Below, piece by piece: positions 54,139 through 63,776 of a stretch of 64,000 nt of DNA (positions within the stretch are counted from its first letter, which is position 1; every line of letters begins with the position of its first letter). The stretch is from RGIG4079 sp045531405 (GTDB lineage: Bacteria; Bacteroidota; Bacteroidia; Bacteroidales; Muribaculaceae). The stretch covers positions 45,639-109,638 of the forward strand of contig JAZSDX010000035.1 of assembly GCA_045531405.1 (NCBI GenBank), written 5' to 3'. The position numbers and the translations under genes were made by a program. Below the pieces are notes generated by a model. The model was not told where the DNA came from, made no database searches, and saw nothing but the letters and a program-made list of their open reading frames with translations.

Positions 54139-56106
54139 CTAATACATATTATAATCAACCGACAATACCGAGAATTCTGTACGACGATTTATTTGGTCGG
54201 CAATCTCTTGATCTTCTTCACTTAATGTGCTAACAAATTCTTCGGTCAAGATTGTCCCTTCTTCAAATTGAGGATAATCATTCGCAATTTTCTTTGTCAC
54301 AGTTTTGGGACGAGTTTCACCATATCCTTGATATTGCAATCTATCGGCATTGATTCCAACCTCTGCGAGATAATCAATTACTGACTTGGCTCTACGATGA
54401 GATAAATTAAGATTATAATCATCTTCACCCCAACGGTCGGTGTGCGAAGCCATTTCTATTGTTATATGAGGATTATCACGAAGTATTTGTGCCAATTCAT
54501 CAAGAGCCTCTTTTGATTCAGGTCGCAATGTAGCCTGATCAAAATCATAGAAGATATTTTCTACAACATTTGGTTTATTTATCGATGACAAGAAAAAGTC
54601 AATACTATACTCGGCATCCTCTTCTGCACTATCACTAACAAATTCTTGTTTTGAATTAAGATACCCTTTCGCTCCGGCAAGCATTACATAACTCACACCT
54701 CGTTTTAATGGGAATTTAAATGAGCCATCATCTCGAGCTACTTCTTTCTGATTTGAGCCATCATTGCCCACAATTCTAATTACAGCATTAGGCACTGGTT
54801 CTTCATCTTTATCCAATACCCAACCTGAAATGGAAATTTTCAAATCGGGCAATTCAAACGAATATATGTGGTCATAACCACGTCCATCACCACGATTTGA
54901 GCTGAGGAAGCCACTTTCTCCATTTCCAAATGTTATGCCAAAATCATCAGACGAAGAGTTTACCGGAGTTCCCATATTTATAACTTTCCAGCGACCATCA
55001 GGTTGTAATTCGGCTCTGAATATATCAAGCCCACCATATCCGGGATGCCCATCTGATGCAAAATACAATAGACTATCGGTACGCACAAATGGAAACATTT
55101 CGTCTCCAGGAGTATTTAATATATTACCCATATTTTCTAACGAGCCTGCCTTTTCTTTAAGATTTATGCGCCACAAATCTTTTCCTCCTTCACCACCGGG
55201 CATATCTGATGAAAAATAGAGATATGTACCATCAGGCGACACCGATGGATGCCCATAACTTGAAACCGTATCAGATGTAACCTCAAATTTCACAGGGGCA
55301 CTCCATTTTGCCTCAGAACGCTGCGATGTATATAATTCAACTCCGGTACTCGCATTTAATTCTCGGCGAGCCTTTGTGAGATACATCGTGTTTCCATCGG
55401 GAGAAAATGCAACAATCCCTTCATCAAGCTCGGTATTTAATTCTCCTTCTACAGGTTCAGCTCGTTGCCATTCACCTTTTTCATTCTTCTTAGCAAACCA
55501 CACATCTCCTTTTTTCATTCCGGTGATTTCACTTTTTTTATCTCCGGTAACCTTTTCATTGGTTGTTGTAAAATATAATGCGTCATAAGTTTTATCCAGA
55601 TACATTGGAGCATAATCGGCTCTACGCGAGTTAAACATTTTTGCATTTTTAACTTCATAGCGTGTAGTTTTACCTTTTTGAGATAAAGCTAATTCACAAC
55701 CGGCAAGACCATTTTTTGCTATAGGAGAATTTGGACAACGTGCCAAAAATTCCTTATACACCGGCACAGCAGCTGCATATCGGCCTTCGGCATGCAACAT
55801 TTCAGCCAAATGAAGTTGAGCCATTGAGTCGGGATAGCCATACCGTATCGCATTTTGATAAGCTGCCGATGCACGAGCGCTCTGATTGAGTTTACGATGA
55901 CATTCAGCCATTTTATATGCTACTTCACCTCGCAAACCACGTTGCTCTTTTTTTGTTAATTTATTGTAAATTTTACGATAGGTTTTAGAGGCATCATAAT
56001 ATTCACCACGAGCCATTTGCTCATCTGCTACCGATAACTTTGCACCTTTACAACCGGTAATCAACAATGCTAAAATTATAACAGAGAAATAAAATATTCT
56101 TTTCAT
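54139..56106 (-). CDS. PorE-like OmpA-family lipoprotein (TPR, PD40 propeller, CRD, OmpA_C)
   Basis: The 655-residue protein has a lipobox (LITGC, Cys19), TPR-like repeats (about 25-135) and a PD40/WD-type propeller (about 150-420; FSPDGNTMYLTKARRE, VSPDGTYLYFSSDMPGG). A carboxypeptidase regulatory-like domain (about 428-515) and an OmpA peptidoglycan-binding domain (about 520-640; FYDFDQATLRPESKEALDEL, YQGYGETRP) follow. This exact order is that of PorE, a type IX secretion component that anchors the machine to peptidoglycan in Porphyromonas. Because two proteins in this window end in type IX-like tails, a PorE role is plausible. The general OmpA_C/PD40 family is also common outside type IX systems. 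Confidence 0.85.
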   Translation of the reverse strand: MKRIFYFSVIILALLITGCKGAKLSVADEQMARGEYYDASKTYRKIYNKLTKKEQRGLRGEVAYKMAECHRKLNQSARASAAYQNAIRYGYPDSMAQLHLAEMLHAEGRYAAAVPVYKEFLARCPNSPIAKNGLAGCELALSQKGKTTRYEVKNAKMFNSRRADYAPMYLDKTYDALYFTTTNEKVTGDKKSEITGMKKGDVWFAKKNEKGEWQRAEPVEGELNTELDEGIVAFSPDGNTMYLTKARRELNASTGVELYTSQRSEAKWSAPVKFEVTSDTVSSYGHPSVSPDGTYLYFSSDMPGGEGGKDLWRINLKEKAGSLENMGNILNTPGDEMFPFVRTDSLLYFASDGHPGYGGLDIFRAELQPDGRWKVINMGTPVNSSSDDFGITFGNGESGFLSSNRGDGRGYDHIYSFELPDLKISISGWVLDKDEEPVPNAVIRIVGNDGSNQKEVARDDGSFKFPLKRGVSYVMLAGAKGYLNSKQEFVSDSAEEDAEYSIDFFLSSINKPNVVENIFYDFDQATLRPESKEALDELAQILRDNPHITIEMASHTDRWGEDDYNLNLSHRRAKSVIDYLAEVGINADRLQYQGYGETRPKTVTKKIANDYPQFEEGTILTEEFVSTLSEEDQEIADQINRRTEFSVLSVDYNMY

Positions 56107-56246
56107 AAATACAATTTATATCACGGTATTATACTTCACCTTAAATAATATAACGTAATACCGGCCTGCTTATTTTCTAAACTACAAATTTAATGAAACT
56201 TTTTAAGATTCATATTTTAATTTCACTCACATAAATGTAAATTGTG

Positions 56247-56254
56247 TATCTTTG
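56247..56254 (+). promoter_or_regulatory. -7 box before the tricorn-like gene
   Basis: TATCTTTG matches the consensus, 37 bases before the start codon. The -33 box is poor (TTTC at 56221-56224, 22 bp away). On the minus strand a TAAATTTG box (56185-56192) serves the PorE-like gene. Confidence 0.45.
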
Positions 56255-56290
56255 TGGAATATATAATTAAAACAATCAAATTATTCAATC

Positions 56291-59200
56291 ATGAGAAAGA
56301 CGCTTATCTCTATAACTTTAGCTTCGATGGTTCTTGGAGCATCAGCAACAACCCCATTATGGTTGCGCGATGTGAAAATTTCGCCCGATGGCAAACAAAT
56401 TGCATTTACGTATAAAGGTGATATTTACAAAGTAGCAACTGAAGGGGGAAATGCCATTCGACTCACTACACTTGACTCTTATGAAGCAACACCCATATGG
56501 TCGCCAGATGGTAAAACAATCGTTTTTACAAGCGACCGAAATGGAGGTCAAGACATCTATACTATGAGTGCAAATGGAGGAAAGGCTACTCGCATCACTT
56601 TTTCTTCTGAGATAGAAACTCCGGAAGCATTTTCACCCGATGGCAAAAATATAATATTTTCAGCAGCACTTCAAGACCCTGCAAATAGCGCTCTGTTTCC
56701 TTCTCGTCGACTAACCGAGCTTTATAGCATACCTATTAATGGTGGACGCACTAAAATGGTAATAGCTTCTCCTGCTCAAATGATAAGCTATACTACCGAT
56801 GGAGAATCATTTGTATATCAAGACCAAAAAGGGATGGAGGATGAATGGCGAAAACATCACATCTCATCAATTACTCGTGACATATGGCTCTATAATGCCT
56901 CAACAAAAAAACATAACAATCTCACCAATCATGCAGGTGAAGATCGCAATCCTGTTATGGGTATTGATGGCAAAACAGTATATTTCTTAAGTGAACGCGA
57001 TGGGAAATCGATGAATGTATTCTCATTCTCTATCGACAATCCCAATAATATTACTGCAGTTACATCATTTAAGACTCATCCTGTGAGATTTCTTTCACAA
57101 GGAGCTGATGGCACATTGGCTTTTACTTATAATGGTGAAATATATACAAAACGAGGCACCAACAAACCTTCAAAGGTGACAATCAATATTGTCTCTGATG
57201 ATGAAACTCCAATAAAAAAGCTCAATGTAACAACGGGAGCTTCTGCGGCAACAGTTTCACCCGATGGCAAACAAGTAGCGTTTATATATCGTGGAGAATT
57301 GTTTGTTACGTCAAGTGAATACGCTACCACTAAACAAATCACTCACACTCCTGAGGCTGAACGACACCCACATGGGCTGCCGACAATCGCACAATAGCCT
57401 ACATGAGTGAACGAGGTGGTCGATGGAATATCTATACTGCCACTATTGAGCGTAAAGATGATCCCAATTTCCCTAATGCAACCACAATCGTAGAAAAAGA
57501 ACTTTTTAACGATGATATTGAACGTACATATCCCCAATATTCTCCCGACGGAAAAGAACTTGCGTTTATTCAAGAACGCAACAAGTTGATGGTAATGGAT
57601 GTAAAGAGTAAAAAAGTGCGTCAAATCACAGATGGCTCTACTCATACTCGTCGCAATGGTGGATTTGACTACTCATGGTCGCCCGATAGCAAATGGCTCA
57701 CGCTCTCGGTTGTTGACAATATGCACGACCCTTATTGTGATGTTGCAATCGTAAGTGCCCAGGGAGGCAAGATCACAAATATCACACGTAGTGGCTACTT
57801 TGACGAATCGCCTCGTTGGGTCATGGATGGTAATGCGATTCTATTCCTTTCAGAGCGATACGGAATGCGAAACCATGCGTCATGGGGTTCGATGAGTGAT
57901 GCAATGTTAGTATTCCTCAATCAAGACGCATACGACAAATATCGTCTCAACGAAGAAGATTATGCTCTATATAAAGAAATAGAAAAAGCACAAAAGAAAG
58001 AGCCTGCCGAATCAAAGAAAAAAGAAAACAAGAAAAATAAAGGAGACAAGAAAGAGGAAAGTGCCGACTCAATCAAATCTTCCAATGAGATTAATGTAGA
58101 ACTTGACGGCATAGAGGATCGAATTGTGCGACTCACCCCTAATTCATCAGATATTTGTGATGCGATAATTACTAAAGATGGTGAAAACCTTTATTATCTA
58201 TCAAAAATAGAAAAAGGGTATGACCTTTGGAAAATTAAACTTCGTAAACCCGAAGCTAAAATAGTGAGTAAACTCAATGCCGGATATCTATCAATACATA
58301 TGGACAAATCGGGCAATATATATCTGCTTGGAAGCAAAATGATGAAAAAACTCACCCCGGCAAGTGACAAACTCACCAATATCACATACTCGGCAAAAAT
58401 GGATCTTGATGCTTCTGCCGAACGTGAATATATGTTTGACTATGTGGCTCGTCAAGAAAAAGAGATGTTCTATGTAAAAGACATGCATGGAGTCAATTGG
58501 AAAATGATGACTGAAAATTATCGTAGGTTTCTACCTCATATCAACAATAACTATGATTTTGCTGAAATGTTGAGCGAGTGGTTAGGCGAACTCAATGTGT
58601 CACATACCGGAGGTCGCTATAGTGGCAAATCGGCTACCGAAGCAACTGCTACACTTGGATTGCTCTATGATTGGAATTACGTTAAAGATGGATTAAAAGT
58701 TGCCGAAGTAATCGAAAAGGGACCATTTGATCGTTCCACCTCAAAACTAAAAGCAGGTTGCATAATCGAAAAAATCAATGGCACAGAAATCAAAGCAGAA
58801 GAAGACTATACAACACATTTCAATGGTATTGCCAAAAAGAAAACTCTCGTATCAATATATAATCCTATTTCGGGCGAGCGTTGGGAAGAGGTTGTGTTAC
58901 CCATTACTTCGGGTGCACAAAATTCATTGCTCTATAATCGATGGATTAAACAACGTGCTGCCGATGTTGAACGTTGGTCTAATGGAAGATTGGGGTATGT
59001 TCATATCCAATCAATGAACGATGGTAGTTTCCGCGAAATATATGCCGATGTACTCGGTAAATACAACCACTGCGAAGGTATCGTTATTGATACTCGTTGG
59101 AATGGAGGAGGGCGTTTACACGAAGATATTGAAGTGTTATTTAGTGGTAAAAAATATTTCACACAAGTGGTGCGTGGTGTAGAAGCTTGCGACATGCCAA

Positions 59201-59562
59201 GTCGCCGTTGGAACAAACCGAGCATCATGGTGCAATGCGAAGCCAACTATAGCAATGCTCATGGCACTCCATGGGTGTATAGACATCGTGGATTAGGCAA
59301 ATTGGTTGGTATGCCTGTCCCCGGCACTATGACAAGTGTGAATTGGGTTACATTGCAAGACCCATCGTTAGTATTTGGCATCCCGGTTGTAGGCTATCGT
59401 CTACCAGACGGCTCATATCTCGAAAACTCACAACTTGAGCCCGACGTTAAAGTTGCCAATGACCCGGCAACCATTGTTTCCGGCGAAGATTCCCAACTAC
59501 GCACAGCAGTTGAAACTCTCTTGAAAGATTTAGATGAAAGTAAAGCTCTTACGTCGAACTAA
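56291..59562 (+). pseudogene. Tricorn-like S41 protease gene split by a one-base frameshift
   Basis: Two frames make one tricorn-protease-type protein of about 1,090 residues. The first (56291-57397, 368 codons) has a signal peptide (ASMVLGASA) and a PD40 beta-propeller (SPDGKQIAFTYKGDIY, WSPDGKTIVFTSDRNGGQDI). The second (57403-59562) continues the propeller (YSPDGKELAFIQERN), then a Lys/Glu-rich linker, the tricorn C1 region, a PDZ domain (about codons 420-500) and an S41 protease domain (VIDTRWNGGGRLHEDIEVLF; Ser in NYSNAHG). In the first frame the sequence ends EAERHPHGLPTIAQ. Adding one C at 57367-57369 restores ERHPTWAADNRTIAYMSERGG. It is either a recent inactivation or a sequencing error; no slippery site supports programmed shifting. 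Confidence 0.9.
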
Positions 59563-59748
59563 AGGTTGTTAAAACCATTAGTTTCTAATAGGATAAGAAA
59601 GTGCGAATATTAAAAAATTTGCACATTTCGCATTTGCTTTACGGCAATCGCATTATAACAAAGCTCATGCTACACATCGTTGAATAATAGTTGTTGGAAT
59701 TCAGTACACCGAGTCTGATATACCCTCAACCTATATGCCATATTTGAC

Positions 59749-60531
59749 TTAGTCGTCGTTCTTTTCAATAAGTGTGTTGTATTGCCCTTTGCCTTTGGTG
59801 GCTTTGCCATAGGCGATGGATTGGGTGGGGCAGAGGTGATAGCATCGGAGGCAGAGTGCACATTTATTGTCCCATTGTGGGAGTCCATCGCTCATTGTAA
59901 TGTTGTTGAGGGGGCATGCCTTTGCACATTTTCCACAGCCGATGCAACTTTTGGTGGCGTGAAATGGTCGTGGCGACATGCAAAATCGTTTGAAGTAGGG
60001 ATATATGATTGCGGTTTTTATCCAAGCCCAACTGCCACGCACCACATCATCGATTGTGTAGCCTGATTTTATTTTGTGGGCAATCTCTTTGATGCGAGCC
60101 GGTGCGTCGGAGAGTTTTTGTTGCTCCAATTCTTTGCTATCCACATCAAAACCTTTCATCAGAGTGTAGGTGTTGGGCATCGTTACCGAGTAGGCACATT
60201 GTGCATACCAACCACGACTTTTGATTAGCTTTCGCCAATGTTTGTGCGCATTACCTATATCATCGCCACAGGTACAAACCATAAAATGGCAGTTGTTAAC
60301 GGCAATGTTAAGTGGTGCCGATTTGATAAATTCCACAACGATAGGAGGCACACCCCATGAGTAAATGGGAAATACCCAAATGAAACGTTTCTCCTTGCTC
60401 ATATCGCAAGAAAACGATGACGGATTAATAAGAGTCTCGCCTTGCAATTCTATAACTCGCTCATTGAGAATTTTTGTAAGTTCACGAGCTACAAATCTAC
60501 TATTTCCGGTGCCGGAGAAACAAAGTATCAT
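59749..60531 (-). CDS. EFR1-family flavodoxin-ferredoxin fusion
   Basis: The 260-residue cytoplasmic electron carrier has an N-terminal flavodoxin-like domain (about 1-150; MILCFSGTGNSRFVARELT is the FMN phosphate loop). A C-terminal double 4Fe-4S ferredoxin follows (SCIGCGKCAKACPLNNI and KCALCLRCYHLCPTQSI, two complete CxxCxxCxxxC motifs). EFR1 proteins are frequent in anaerobes; the partner reaction is unknown. It is 12 bases after the DUF2027-Smr gene, so it is likely in the same operon. The 186 bases before it (59563-59748) hold no gene that I can see. Confidence 0.92.
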   Translation of the reverse strand: MILCFSGTGNSRFVARELTKILNERVIELQGETLINPSSFSCDMSKEKRFIWVFPIYSWGVPPIVVEFIKSAPLNIAVNNCHFMVCTCGDDIGNAHKHWRKLIKSRGWYAQCAYSVTMPNTYTLMKGFDVDSKELEQQKLSDAPARIKEIAHKIKSGYTIDDVVRGSWAWIKTAIIYPYFKRFCMSPRPFHATKSCIGCGKCAKACPLNNITMSDGLPQWDNKCALCLRCYHLCPTQSIAYGKATKGKGQYNTLIEKNDD

Positions 60532-60543
60532 TGTTGTGAATCT

Positions 60544-61587
60544 TTAATGAATTGTTACTTGTGTGGCTCCGTAGCCATATTCACGAAAAGAGGCATCTTG
60601 GGCTTGGCAACGAGGATATTTCTTTTTAAGCTCTTGTAACACGGCTTGACGCAACACTCCTTCGCCTTTACCATGTATAAACACAATCTTTTGTCCCTTG
60701 AATTTAAGATTGTCGGTCATTACTCGGTTAAATTCACGCAATTGCACATTGAGTATATCGGTATTTGACAGCCCGGCAGTGGTGTCGAGCAATTCATGAA
60801 TATGAAGGTCAACAACGATAGTTTGAGGACGTAGAGCCAGGGTGCTTTGAGATTTTTTGTTTTCGGACTTAATATTTTTCTTAGCCATCATTGCATCTTC
60901 AAGACCACGACTGTCAATAACCATCGAACGCAAAGGAATATCGTTTTTGACAATATCAATGGCAATTACAGGGGTGTCGAAATATACACTTTTGTGAAAG
61001 CAATGTAGTTTGAAAAACTTGGTAGTGTCAAGTCGGTACTCCACAGCAACCGGAGCCTTGAGGGTAAATTCTTTGTCGCGTTTGAATGCTATATATTGAA
61101 TTGCCACGCGATCCATCGACGGCAAATCTTGATGTGTCACTTCGCATAGAGGAAGCAACATATTAGGTTCTGCAATCCCGGCATGGCGAGTAATCCAACC
61201 CTCTTTGTCGGCACGAGTGAGATATGTAAAATATAGGTAATAGTTAGAATCATTTACAAGATAAGCATCGTAGGTTGTGGTGTTGAGGTGCTTAATTTCA
61301 ACCGGCTCGTATGCAAGCACAATGTTAAGAACATCACCGGTTTCGGTTTCTTCTATTTCCTCGGGTTTGGGTGCTTTGGGTTGCTCGGGAACAATGGTTG
61401 GTGTTACGGCTTTCTTCTCGTTTTGAGGTTTAGCACCACCGACGGGAGTTACCACCACACATTCACGCAACAATACAGGCGTTTCAAATCCATCATCATC
61501 AACATACGCCATGTTGCCATCTATTCTCACTATTGTACCACCACCCACAGCATTAAGGTAACGTACTACATCTCCTACTTGTGCCAT
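60544..61587 (-). CDS. DUF2027 / Smr domain protein
   Basis: The 347-residue cytoplasmic protein has an N-terminal KOW-like DUF2027 part (MAQVGDVVRYLNAVGGGTIV) and a beta-rich middle (about 95-215). A C-terminal Smr domain (about 270-347) has VDLHIHELLD, FIHGKGEGVLRQAVL and YGATQV, the nuclease-like module also found at the end of MutS2. It probably binds nucleic acid or ribosomes; stand-alone Smr proteins can be nucleases. The start at 61587 (MAQVGD) is chosen because it begins the conserved domain; a TAATTTTG -7 box lies at 61615-61622, so the upstream frame to 61656 is not transcribed. Confidence 0.9.
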   Translation of the reverse strand: MAQVGDVVRYLNAVGGGTIVRIDGNMAYVDDDGFETPVLLRECVVVTPVGGAKPQNEKKAVTPTIVPEQPKAPKPEEIEETETGDVLNIVLAYEPVEIKHLNTTTYDAYLVNDSNYYLYFTYLTRADKEGWITRHAGIAEPNMLLPLCEVTHQDLPSMDRVAIQYIAFKRDKEFTLKAPVAVEYRLDTTKFFKLHCFHKSVYFDTPVIAIDIVKNDIPLRSMVIDSRGLEDAMMAKKNIKSENKKSQSTLALRPQTIVVDLHIHELLDTTAGLSNTDILNVQLREFNRVMTDNLKFKGQKIVFIHGKGEGVLRQAVLQELKKKYPRCQAQDASFREYGYGATQVTIH

Positions 61588-61614
61588 AATATCATTAATC
61601 TTTATTTTATAACA

Positions 61615-61643
61615 CAAAATTACTGCTTTTTTCATTAACTTTG
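61615..61643. promoter_or_regulatory. Divergent -7 boxes for DUF2027-Smr and queA
   Basis: TAATTTTG on the minus strand (61615-61622) and TAACTTTG on the plus strand (61636-61643) fit the -7 consensus. The -33 boxes are unclear. Confidence 0.45.
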
Positions 61644-61664
61644 CATCACAAAACAAAAGAATAA

Positions 61665-62876
61665 ATGAGCAACATTAAAGATATACGCATTGAGGAGTAT
61701 AATTATCCTCTTCCCGATGAACGAATCGCAAAACATCCTCTTGAACAACGCGACCAATGTAAACTATTGGTGCGTAATGCTGATGGAGTTATATCAGAGC
61801 ATGTTTTTCGTGAATTACCTTCGTTGCTCCCCGACAATGCGATGCTTATTTATAACAACACTCGTGTGATTAATGCTCGCTTGCGTTTTCGCAAAAGCGA
61901 GGGTGGGGCTTTAATCGAAATCTTCTGTCTTGAGCCGGTTGCTCCAAGCGATTATGCGGTGAATTTTGCCATGACCGATTCCTGCTCATGGCTTTGCTTC
62001 GTTGGCAATTCCAAACGTTGGAAGCAGGGGGAACTTACTGCAACAATCACTATTGATGGCACAGAAGTGGCACTACACGCTACTCGCATCAATAAAGAGG
62101 GCAACGCATCAGTAGTACAATTCTCATGGGATAATTCAGCCTTCACCTTTGCACAAATTATTGCAGCTGCCGGCGAAATACCTATTCCACCATATCTAAA
62201 TCGTTCGACCGAAGAGAGCGATAGCGAAGATTATCAAACCGTATATTCTCATATCGACGGCTCTGTTGCAGCACCTACGGCCGGATTACATTTTACACCC
62301 GAAGTGCTCGACGCAGTGTCAAGTCGAGGCATACCTCGTCGCGAGCTGACATTGCACGTTGGTGCCGGCACATTCCAACCTGTGAAAAGCGATAGCATTG
62401 GTGAACATGAAATGCACAGCGAATTTATTGCTGTGCCAAAAGTCCTTATTGAAGAATTAGCCACTACCACCCGACAAGTTTTTGCAGTTGGCACAACTTC
62501 AGTGCGAACACTCGAAAGTCTTTATCATATCGGTTGTCTCATTGCTCAAAACGAGTGGACTGGCGAATTGCCACAATGGTATCCTTATAGCGACACCCAC
62601 CCTCATTTGTCGGTCGCAGATTCGCTTAATGCCATATTGGAATATCTCAACGCATCGGGTTGCGAAACACTTATTGCTTCAACTCGAGTGATTATCGCAC
62701 CGGGATATAAATATGAAATAGTTAAAGGGATTATCACTAACTTCCACCAACCACAATCAACACTCTTATTGCTCGTTTCGGCCTTTGTTGGTGGCGACTG
62801 GCGAGCAATGTATGACTTTGCCCTCGCCAACGACTTTCGCTTCCTCAGCTACGGTGACGCCTCACTCTTGATGTAA
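61665..62876 (+). CDS. queA: S-adenosylmethionine:tRNA ribosyltransferase-isomerase
   Basis: The 403-residue enzyme makes epoxyqueuosine in the wobble position of GUN-anticodon tRNAs by adding the ribosyl part of SAM to preQ1. Hallmarks are YNYPLPDERIAKHPLEQRD, the NNTRVINARL motif, PYLNRSTEESDSEDYQTVY, AAPTAGLHFTP, LHVGAGTFQPVKSD and FHQPQSTLLLLVSAF. It is longer than E. coli QueA (356), like other Bacteroidota members, with an extra C-terminal stretch. The gene ends directly before a tRNA fragment and mobile DNA remnant. Confidence 0.94.
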   Translation: MSNIKDIRIEEYNYPLPDERIAKHPLEQRDQCKLLVRNADGVISEHVFRELPSLLPDNAMLIYNNTRVINARLRFRKSEGGALIEIFCLEPVAPSDYAVNFAMTDSCSWLCFVGNSKRWKQGELTATITIDGTEVALHATRINKEGNASVVQFSWDNSAFTFAQIIAAAGEIPIPPYLNRSTEESDSEDYQTVYSHIDGSVAAPTAGLHFTPEVLDAVSSRGIPRRELTLHVGAGTFQPVKSDSIGEHEMHSEFIAVPKVLIEELATTTRQVFAVGTTSVRTLESLYHIGCLIAQNEWTGELPQWYPYSDTHPHLSVADSLNAILEYLNASGCETLIASTRVIIAPGYKYEIVKGIITNFHQPQSTLLLLVSAFVGGDWRAMYDFALANDFRFLSYGDASLLM

Positions 62877-62883
62877 ATAAAAC

Positions 62884-62922
62884 TAACCCCGTGGGTTGTG
62901 GGTTCGAATCCCGCCTGGATCA
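62884..62922 (+). other. 3' half of a tRNA gene, probable attachment site
   Basis: The T arm is intact (GTGGG-TTCGAAT-CCCGC, 62898-62914), followed by a 3' acceptor strand CTGGATC and discriminator A (62922). The 5' half is absent: queA ends at 62876. From TAACCCCG the sequence fits the 3' side of an anticodon stem-loop. This is the typical remnant left at the end of an element that integrated into a tRNA gene. The amino acid identity cannot be told. Confidence 0.7.
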
Positions 62923-63330
62923 CTAAAAAATCAGAGCAAAGGCATCTATACGCGTCGCCTCGATAGTCGTGCCGATAACGATATAAATCCTCATGCCCCA
63001 ATCTGTATTGGTATGGACTACAACGCCAATATCAACTGGATTGTGGCAGGACAGCCAAACGGCCGACGATTGAACATCATCAAGTCGTTCTATGTCAAAT
63101 TCAACCGTCAAAACAACGATGACCTTATCCTTGCTGTGCAGTCTGCCGGTGTGACTCGTGGTCGCAATGGTTTTCGTAAAGATAAAGGTGGCGAAAAATT
63201 AGCAGAAACCGAAGAAGACTTGCTACAACATCGCACCGACGGAACAGACGCATTTGATAAGCTTTACATCGGATCTGAAAAATTCCCTGTGTACGAAAGA
63301 TTTCCAATCACTTCGTCGGGAATTTTATAG
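62923..63330 (+). pseudogene. Remnant of a phage terminase large subunit
   Basis: An open frame without a proper start runs through the tRNA fragment. From GIYTRRLDSRADND onward it resembles the nuclease domain of phage terminase large subunits, with the catalytic-type GMDYNANINWIVAGQ motif and LNIIKSFYVKFNRQNNDD. A later piece (KGGEKLAETEEDLLQHRTDGTDAFDKLYIG) resembles the terminase C-terminus, but the part between is too short, suggesting internal deletion. ATPase motifs are absent. It is a dead prophage fragment adjoining the att-like tRNA end. The terminase call is from motif memory and is moderately sure. Confidence 0.6.
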
Positions 63331-63469
63331 CGTGTGCGAGACTGTTTGTGCCAATGAGAGCAGAGTGGAATTTATTCCAACTATGCCGAGTGCAGCCAAA
63401 CTTGGGCAAGTTATTGCCAACTTTCCTCATAGAGAAGTATTTCACATATCTTCAGGTGGGGTGCTGTAA
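63306..63469 (+). pseudogene. Unidentified coding fragment
   Basis: A second frame (…LRREFYSVCETVCANESRVE... REVFHISSGGVL, stop at 63469) reads like real protein but lacks a start. I do not recognise it. It may be another broken gene of the same element. Confidence 0.3.
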
Positions 63470-63474
63470 AACAA

Positions 63475-63504
63475 AAAAGTGGAACGATTATTCGCTCCAC
63501 TTTT
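63475..63504. terminator. Bidirectional terminator
   Basis: AAAAGTGGA (63475-63483) pairs with TCCACTTTT (63496-63504) and serves the convergent fragments on both strands. It overlaps the last codons of the PIN gene. Confidence 0.7.
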
Positions 63505-63776
63505 CTATGCGTTCCTGAATCAAAGTTTTTGGTAATCGAGAATTATGTGTAATTAATTCTTGTAATTTTGTAGCAGCACACTTAGGCGTAATAATGCAAC
63601 ATTCTACCATATAGTCAAAAACATATATAACTCCTTTTACTGTCACATTTGATTCTATTGCTTTTTTGCGTAGCTGACCGTCGCCTGTCAATAATGTATA
63701 ATTGTTCTTTTTTGCATAATTCCATACGGCACAATCAGGTATAGAAACATTGCCTCCTGCTTTATTTTGTAACTCA
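63488..63776 (-). pseudogene. PIN-domain gene, N-terminus removed by an IS insertion
   Basis: The C-terminal 96 residues of a PIN-domain protein (toxin or DUF3368 type) are left. They have the metal-site pattern IPDCAVWNYAKKNNYTLLTGDGQLRK (two conserved acidic positions) and end in ...LPKTLIQERIEKWSE. The frame is open upstream to 63776, where the left end of an IS3-family element begins (TGTCTAGTCC). The missing N-terminus and any antitoxin gene would lie beyond the element, outside the window. Confidence 0.7.

Noticed and set aside
57340..57420. Programmed ribosomal frameshift in the tricorn-like gene
   Set aside because: The join needs a -1 shift but there is no slippery heptamer or downstream stem, and the homologous protein is a single frame in related organisms to my knowledge.
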